Shown: positions 58,227-64,000 of the stretch, piece after piece
Layout of the letters: the number at the start of each line of letters is the position of its first letter
How positions within the stretch are numbered: position 1 is the first letter of the stretch
NCBI RefSeq assembly: GCF_023053635.1
Contig: NC_086192.1
Coordinates: 15,786,001 to 15,850,000, forward strand
Length of the DNA stretch: 64,000 nucleotides
Origin: Elgaria multicarinata webbii
Taxonomy: Eukaryota; Chordata; Lepidosauria; Squamata; Anguidae
Reading direction: 5' to 3'
Translations under genes and position numbers: made by a program
The notes under the pieces: generated by a model
Told to the model about the DNA's origin: nothing
What the model saw: only the letters and a program-made list of their open reading frames with translations
Database searches by the model: none

Positions 58227-58315
58227 TGCAATCCTATACAAGTTTACAGAGAAGAAGTCCTAGCATGCTCAGTTTTGTAGGACCTTTTCCTGACTAAACA
58301 TGTATAGGATTTCTG
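58226..58315. mobile_element. TTTAGACAG-family MITE, short form
   Basis: TGCAATCCTATACAAGTTTACAGAG and CTGACTAAACATGTATAGGATT are inverted ends around AAGTCCTAGCATGCTCAGTTTTGTAGGACC. Confidence 0.8.
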
Positions 58316-58538
58316 TCCCTATACCCCTCCCAGTCCTTAAAAAACTAACTAAAAAGCCCTATGCTCCGGGACTCTGAACTTATAACTATTTTGCCTGCTG
58401 GTTTTTTTTTTGTACTTGCGCAAAAGCACAGTGCAACTCCAACGGGTTACATGTGGGACCTTCGTCTCAGTCCGGCTTTCATGCCTGAGGACTCAGTCAG
58501 GCCTACAGTCCGATCCTCGTCCTCTTTACTTGGAGCTG

Positions 58539-58682
58539 AGGCCTTTTCTACACCTAAGGATTATCCTAGGCAAATGAAGGGATCATTCCTGCCTGCTCCC
58601 GGGATCCCCTGTGTGTCATTTGCATGCACAGGGATGATCCCGGGACGATCCCTGGAAAAAAGGCAGATGTAGAAACGGCCTG
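58539..58682. mobile_element. MITE with AGGCCTTTTCTACA terminal inverted repeats
   Basis: AGGCCTTTTCTACACCTAAG mirrors GATGTAGAAACGGCCT; GATCATCCC-like internal inverted repeats (GGATCATTCC, GGATGATCCCGGG). No coding capacity. Confidence 0.78.
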
Positions 58683-58760
58683 AGTTTCATTGACCTCAGT
58701 GGGGCTTACTCCCAAGCAAATGCGCGTGGGATTGTGGCCCCAGAAATGGACCTGGACATC

Positions 58761-59372
58761 TCACACTGCTTTGCCTCCCGTTTTCTTCACAATGTTCACT
58801 TCCTTGCTGATCCTGCGATCCGAAACGTGTTCCTGGTTTGGAGGCACCTCTGCGTACTTCAAAAGGAGCTGCAAATCTAACATGGAGCCCCTGCACCGGT
58901 TTTTAAAGAAATAATTGTTAGGGGGAGATAGAAAAATGCATAGAATATTACTGCATGTCTGTTCATGTTCTCGCAGCAGTAGTGGTGGCATTCTCCTTTT
59001 AAAACTCACTCTCTCGTGTCCTGTAGCTAAGGATGCTTCTACAAATCCCTTCTCATCTGAATTTCTTCCTAGGAGTTGAAGTTTTGAATCAACTGGAGTT
59101 GTTTCTGAAGTGGAAGCAATGCTTGAGGAATTCTCCGTTGCCCCATTTTTTATCTCCCCGATTTTATACCGAGCGCTACCCACGCACTGTTTGCAGCAGG
59201 TTTCAGTTCCATTGTTGCGTCTTTCCCACTTTGCGCAGGACCAAGGTGCATGTGCGCATGGTGCCCTGATCAAAGGCCACCCAACGGCCATCTTGATGTG
59301 GCAGCCTCTCTGTAGTCGCATCAAGGCACATTTTGCGTGGCCACAGGAGGAGGATGTGATGGCCAGCCTCAA
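58761..59372 (-). other. Unrecognised 203-codon open frame
   Basis: The longest minus frame of the right-hand end that is not explained by GC composition or a known repeat. It begins MRLAITSSSCGHAKCALMRL and ends VNIVKKTGGKAV. Cysteines are frequent in the first third, and the last third is basic. I recognise no domain, start context or splice sites. Chance or an exonised repeat are the likely explanations. Confidence 0.15.
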
Positions 59373-60639
59373 AGGCTCATGCCCTGATCAATCTTCTGGT
59401 AGTGTTTGATTAATGTGCGCGCATGCCAGGAACATGGAGTAGGGGAAGAGGCCAAAATAAGAAGCAGCTGAAAGAATGGAGCACTGCACGAAGCAACATA
59501 CCCTCAAGTTGAAGAATTCATTTTTTAATCCCTCCTGGCTGAACCAGAATTCCGGGAGAGGAGAGAGATGCGATGAAAGGCGCATTAAATTCATGGAACA
59601 ACGAAGGAAGAGAATGGGGGTATTTATTTTCTTGGGAAAACTAAAATAATAAATTATTGCAACTCACATACACTGGTGTGTGTGTGTGTGTGTTTGTACA
59701 CTTAGGGCTATTTCCAGATTCAGCCACATTCATAGAATTTTACGGTGGCTCCAGAGGGCAGAAAATCCGTTAAGGAGGAAAAGACGGAAGAACTGTGTGA
59801 GGCCTTCTAAATGGTAGCCCCATGAGCTCTCTGTGAGGAAGCAGCCCTGATTCTGATGGGGTGGAAGGATGCGTTCAAGGCTGGCCAGAAAATCCACAGG
59901 GCAGAAAACCCATAGGGCACCCTCCTACCTCCTAGTCAACATGGGGGACAATTCAATAGGGTGTTCTGCACAAGACCCACTGAAACAAGAGGGTGTTCTC
60001 CATTCTGTCCTGAAATTTGGATGGTCCTTGCCCCCCGCAACCATTAGCTCAAAGGAACAGGTCCAAAATTCCACACCTTTCATCTTGGTGGGGTGGGGGA
60101 CGACCACTTTTTGCCTGTTTTTCCCATAAAAATGTAAATGGCTCTGTGCGTTGCACCCGCAGCCTAAAAGTCACATCCGTCAGCAGTACTGTGCTGACAC
60201 TTCTGGCATCCTGATACAGCCAGAGCCGTGTGTGAGTTGAAGAGTGGAGGGTCAGCCTTCCCAACGTCCATTTCCACGGGCCGATTTTGTACTTTGTGCC
60301 TCAAAGCCCACTGATCAGTTAATAATTATACACATCAGCAGTAAGGAAATGCAGTCAGTGGACAAGGGAAGTTAAAGATGTCCTTTTGAAAGTTTATGAC
60401 TTGGGCTCAGGACAATAAGGAGGCATTAAAATATCAGGTCAAACGGAATTTCAGCAGCGGCAGCAAAGATCAGCTTCTCAATGGGCACGGCGGGATAAGA
60501 AAGAGGTGCTTGGTGCATGAGCAGGACACACCCTTTGGACATGAAAGGCTCAAGAGAACATTTTAAAAAAACAGGACCACACTATAACTTCCATTAGCGT
60601 TGCGTGATCAAATCCCACCCACCCCCAAAACTGACAACA
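59373..60639. other. Stretch with no recognised gene
   Basis: A (TG)n run lies at 59676-59692. Nothing else is recognised. Confidence 0.4.
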
Positions 60640-60720
60640 CCCAGGATAACCTTTTCCAACCTGTTGCCCTCCAGATGTGTTGATGGGAGTTGCAGTCCAA
60701 CAACATTTCCCATTCCTGCT
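60640..60720. mobile_element. Fold-back MITE fragment
   Basis: CCTTTTCCAACCTGTTGCCCTCCAGATGTGTTGATGGGAGTTGCAGTCC; the centre is deleted. Confidence 0.7.
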
Positions 60721-60739
60721 TCAAAGGCACAGACAGATG

Positions 60740-61032
60740 GTAGGATCTCTTCTCGATCCTCCCAGAGTGCAGGACACGGAATAACGGGCTCAAGTTAAAG
60801 GAAGCCAGATTCTGGCTGGACATCAGGAAAAACTTCCTGACTGTTAGAGCAGTACGACAATGGAACCAGTGACCTAGGGAGGTTGTGAGCTCTCCCACAC
60901 TAGAGGCCTTCAAGAGGCAGCTGGACAGCCCTCTGTCAGGGATGCTTTAGGGTGGATTCCTGCATTGAGCAGAGGGTTGGACTCGATGGCCTTGTAGGCC
61001 CCTTCCAACTCTGCTATTCTATGATTCTATGA
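60740..61032 (+). mobile_element. CR1 LINE 3' end
   Basis: TAGGATCTCTTCTCGATCCTCCCAGAGTGC to CTATTCTATGATTCTATGA. Immediately followed by a SINE. Confidence 0.94.
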
Positions 61033-61033
61033 A

Positions 61034-61212
61034 GAGGGTCCTTGCTTTGCATGCAGAAGGGTCCAGGTTCGATTCTTAGCAGTATCTCCCAGGTAGGGCT
61101 GGAAAAACTCCTGGCTGAAACCCTGGAGAGCCTTTTGGTTCTGCCAGTCAGTGTTGACAATACCGGGCTGGATGGACCCAGGGTTTGACCCAGTATGAGG
61201 CAGAGTCCCATG
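61034..61212 (+). mobile_element. tRNA-derived SINE
   Basis: TCCTTGCTTTGCATGCAGAAGGGTCCAGGTTCGATTC (B box), then CAGGTAGGGCTGGAAAAACTCC, GCCAGTCAGTGTTGACAATACC and GGATGGACCCAGGGTTTGACC. Same family as 593-772. Confidence 0.85.
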
Positions 61213-61654
61213 TTCTCGCGGTCCTCAGGATAAGTCGAGGTACTGGACAGGTTGCCCCGTGGCAGGTCTATTTCTTCCAGCGCTTGTAGAAAGATTTTAC
61301 TAGCTCTGTTTCTGAGCAAGGTCACTGAACGCATGGAGGCGAAACAGTTCCAAGTATTCATGCAGAAAATTCATTTTCTAGGTCCTTATCTGTCTATGTT
61401 GAGGCACCTGGAGATAGCCTCCTTGCTCAAGGTTGACCGGGGAGTGTGACCTTGCTGATTCTCTGGCAGACATTCCTCAAAAGTCTTTGAGACCGACCTT
61501 CAGACCCTCCTGGGCCATCTCAAGGGATCTCGGGGAAACCGTTTTGCACTTATCCAGTTCCTACTTGAGGGAGTCGTTCTTGAAGGCTGTGCTGGGTAAC
61601 ATCCTCTTGTGCTTCTAGGACGGAGCACCGGGGAGCATCTGGTTCGCCTACGTT

Positions 61655-61770
61655 GTGTGACATCCACGCAGAAGGTACGCAGGTTCAATCCCTGGCAACA
61701 TCTGCAAATAGTGCTGGGGAAACCCTGTCTGGAACCCTGGAGCACCGCTGCTGCCAGCCAGTGCGGTCCA
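61655..61770 (+). mobile_element. tRNA-derived SINE, diverged
   Basis: GCAGAAGGTACGCAGGTTCAATCCCTGGCAACATCTG, then GCTGGGGAAACCCTGTCTGGAACCCTGGAGCACCGCTGCTGCC. Confidence 0.72.
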
Positions 61771-62629
61771 AGCCTTGTCCAGAAGCACCTTCAGAACTTC
61801 AGGGCTCTCTTTCTTTTCCAAGGGCCATGTCCGCGATCGGCCGCCTCAGACTGGCAGCTTTTCATGCTAAACCAGTCATGGGACTGCCGTACCTGTTAAC
61901 CAATCTATTCCTGAGTTAAGAAATGAAAAGCCAATTACAGGTGATCTTATCAGGCAATAGGAATGCCAACTCTCACGACATGGAGCATCTGAGTAACTCT
62001 TGGAAACGGCACACGTTTACTATGCAGGGAACAAATGTTGTTGAACACGGGGGGGTGGGGGGGAAGCAGCAGTGGCCATTTTCTTCTAAAAACCCTTCTA
62101 ACAACCTTCTGGTTACAAGGAGAGATCTCTTGTTGTTGCAATCAGCATCCTTCTATCTGGGTTGTATATGCCTAGTGCTAAAAATGCCCACCACCACCAC
62201 CACAAATATGAGGGTTTGCATAATTTATTCATCTGCTAGCCGTAGGAGCTACACAAGGCACGGTACCTCACCCCCACCTCATCCCTAACCATTGGAAAAC
62301 GTTTTTGCCTACCGCTCTGAGATTCCAGCAGCCTTTGGCCCATACAAGCTGTCAAGCATATCTTCACAGCCATGAGGGCTAGAGCCTTTTTCTGTTAAAT
62401 GAAAGTTGGTTTTTGTAGCCAGGGTTACGTTCCGTGCTTTTCCTTTGCTGGTGCTGAATGTGGGGCATGCATACAGCCCTGCTTACCATTCTCACCCTGA
62501 TGCTATAGATTCGTGTTTTTCAGACATCCGTCGTTCATAGGATGCTGGCCAAGGTCTTGTTGCCATCACCGGCGCCCTGCACGAACTGAGAAAATGCCCT
62601 AGACGTCACCAATAACTCCTCTAGACCAG
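61771..62629. other. Stretch with no recognised gene
   Basis: A G-run at 62050-62062 and a CCA run at 62190-62203. No repeat family is recognised. Confidence 0.4.
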
Positions 62630-62765
62630 GGGTGAGGAGAAAGCAGATTCTCAGATGCTTTCGACTTGAACTCCCAGCATTCCTGACCATTGGCCATGCC
62701 AGCAGGGGCTTCTGGGCGTTAATGTCCAAACAACTGGAGATCTACTTTCTGCTCACCCCCTTCTC
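62630..62765. mobile_element. Fold-back MITE, diverged
   Basis: GGGGTGAGGAGAAAGCAGATTC mirrored by AGATCTACTTTCTGCTCACCCCC around a TGACCATTGGCCATGCCAGCAGGGG centre. Confidence 0.75.
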
Positions 62766-63398
62766 AAGGCAGATGTGCTAGGAAATGAGTGCACCAGATT
62801 TCAAATGAGGAAATTTAGGTGGAAGAGTCCCCGCACCAGCACTGAACCACCTCTGTTTTACACATTTGAATCTGATCTCACTCTATCCAGCCATGGGAGC
62901 AAGAGAACAGTATCTATAGCCATGAAGGAAGTTGGGTATTCAGTGCGCCTTGACAGTCTTGCTAAATTCAAGAGTGACGTGAATACCTGCCTTCCTTCCT
63001 GACTATAGATAATGCAAAGGAATGTTGATCCGTATGAAGTTTCACTCCCTTTCTCATTGGGGAAAAAAAAAAAGTGGTTGGTCCAGGATAAATCTTGTAG
63101 ATAATATCGTTTCATTAAACTAGGCCCTGCACAACGTAAGGCCTGCATGCCTTGGGAAAAGTTCAGAGACCTAATGTTTAAGGCTTGCTCCCTTCTCTTT
63201 GTGGGAACATCTGTGGCCCCTCAAGAGTTGGTACATGGGTGGGCTGGATTCATTGCAATTCAGAGGAACGCTGTGAAGTTGACGGCAGTATTTCCAGCCT
63301 GCTGATGCCAACCAACCAGCTTTGCTGCATTGCCATGTCCTGCCCACGTCAGTGTGTGATTTGCTGGGAGAGTGAAAGCCTTGTGTGCTTCTACCGTT

Positions 63399-63452
63399 GG
63401 AGGAGGAGGAGGAGGAGGAGGAGGAGGAGGAGGAGGAGGAGGAGGAGGAGGA
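63399..63452 (+). repeat. (GGA)n microsatellite
   Basis: About 18 GGA units, directly followed by the GGGCA array. Confidence 0.97.
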
Positions 63453-63454
63453 AG

Positions 63455-63480
63455 GCAGGGCAGGGCAGGGCAGGGCAGGG
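63455..63480 (+). repeat. (GGGCA)n array, G-quadruplex-capable
   Basis: Five GGG runs with CA loops on plus, the same pentamer as 45894-45927 in the other orientation. Confidence 0.92.
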
Positions 63481-63519
63481 TAGAGACAGGAAGAAAGCAA
63501 AACACAAAAGAAATCCTAA

Positions 63520-63600
63520 AGCATCCTTCCCCAACCTGGTGCCCTCCAGATGTGTTGGACTGCAACTCCCATCATTCCCAGCCAGCATGGTAGGGGCTGA
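63520..63600. mobile_element. Fold-back MITE, left arm and centre
   Basis: CCTTCCCCAACCTGGTGCCC, TCCAGATGTGTTGGACTGCAACTCCC, ATTCCCAGCCAGCATGG; the right arm is replaced by the next element. Confidence 0.82.
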
Positions 63601-63895
63601 ATGTGGCCCTCTGGAGTTGCCAGTCTGGCCCTACGGGGTTTCCCCAAAGGCTGCCACCCTCATTTGGTGGCTTCCTGGCTTTTGTGCAGTTCCCCCCCCC
63701 CCCGCCCATCCCAAAAGTTCGAAATGCCTCTCTCCTAAGACTTAGTGACTGGCACGGAGTGCTTTAAACTAAAATAGGCTGCTATTATTTTATTTTTTTA
63801 CATTTTGCCCCTGCCCCATTTGCCTTTGGTCCATCCACCACTGGAATGCAGTCCCTGAGAGCTCTTGGTCTGAAAGAAATTCTGCAGCCCTGCTC
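63590..63895 (+). mobile_element. Non-autonomous DNA element, GCAGAACC family, most intact copy
   Basis: GGCTGAATGTGGCCCTCTGG, TTGGTGGCTTCCTGGCTTTTGTGCAG, ACTTAGTGACTGGCACGGAGTGCTTTAAACTAAAATAGG, and ATTCTGCAGCCCTGCTC at the end. Confidence 0.65.
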
Positions 63896-64000
63896 TATGC
63901 GATGCAGGGACAAAGACGGGGGAATGAACAGGGATGGGGTGCAAAGAGACCCCGGGTCAAGTCAAAAAGACAGTGTGGGTGAAATGGGGCAAGGCGGGGA

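Noticed and set aside
50325-64000. Possible RNF43 signal-peptide exon
   Set aside because: No minus frame contains a signal peptide followed by a segment like human VIPLK...LNLTLEGVFAGVAE with a phase-0 donor; it probably lies outside the window.

Overview
The window looks like a piece of a squamate reptile genome, most likely a lizard. The evidence is split genes with GT-AG introns, CR1-type LINE tails ending in tandem ATTCTATG units, tRNA-derived SINEs, L2-like tails, and many palindromic MITEs of the kind that fill squamate genomes. No bacterial, viral or organellar genes are seen. The species cannot be named from the sequence alone.

Three protein-coding genes are recognised, all on the minus strand and in the order known from human 17q22. 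(1) TSPOAP1 (RIMBP1): three consecutive coiled-coil exons at 329-505, 1695-1823 and 2475-2582; the rest of the gene lies to the left of the window, and a weak candidate for its first coding exon sits at 11128-11373 beside a GC-rich promoter-like stretch. (2) SUPT4H1 (SPT4): complete, five coding exons between 20179 and 26213 that assemble to exactly 117 codons plus stop, with a CpG-rich promoter carrying ETS-type and NRF1-type sites at 26214-26460. (3) RNF43: eight coding exons between 33389 and 50324, from the protease-associated ectodomain through the membrane helix and RING-H2 domain to a short terminal exon; the signal-peptide exon was not found and probably lies to the right. Every splice junction listed keeps frame and follows GT-AG.

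The genes are not an operon and do not share a pathway: TSPOAP1 is a presynaptic scaffold, SUPT4H1 a general RNA polymerase II elongation factor, and RNF43 a membrane E3 ligase that lowers Frizzled at the cell surface and damps Wnt signalling. Their neighbourhood is an old conserved syntenic block.

Nearly everything else is repeat. There are about 18 CR1 3' fragments, several copies of a second CR1/L3-like LINE, many L2-like tails, two SINE families, about 20 copies of a fold-back hAT-like MITE, at least four further MITE families, and many microsatellites. Several elements are nested. The most notable unexplained items are an 0.8 kb CpG island inside an RNF43 intron (45690-46520), CAGGG arrays able to form G-quadruplexes, a large AT-rich inverted repeat in SUPT4H1 intron 1, a TA-flanked MITE in SUPT4H1 intron 4, and the apparent absence of miR-142 from the TSPOAP1-SUPT4H1 interval. 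All alignments were made by eye from memory of the human proteins, so repeat boundaries are approximate to about 10-20 bases.
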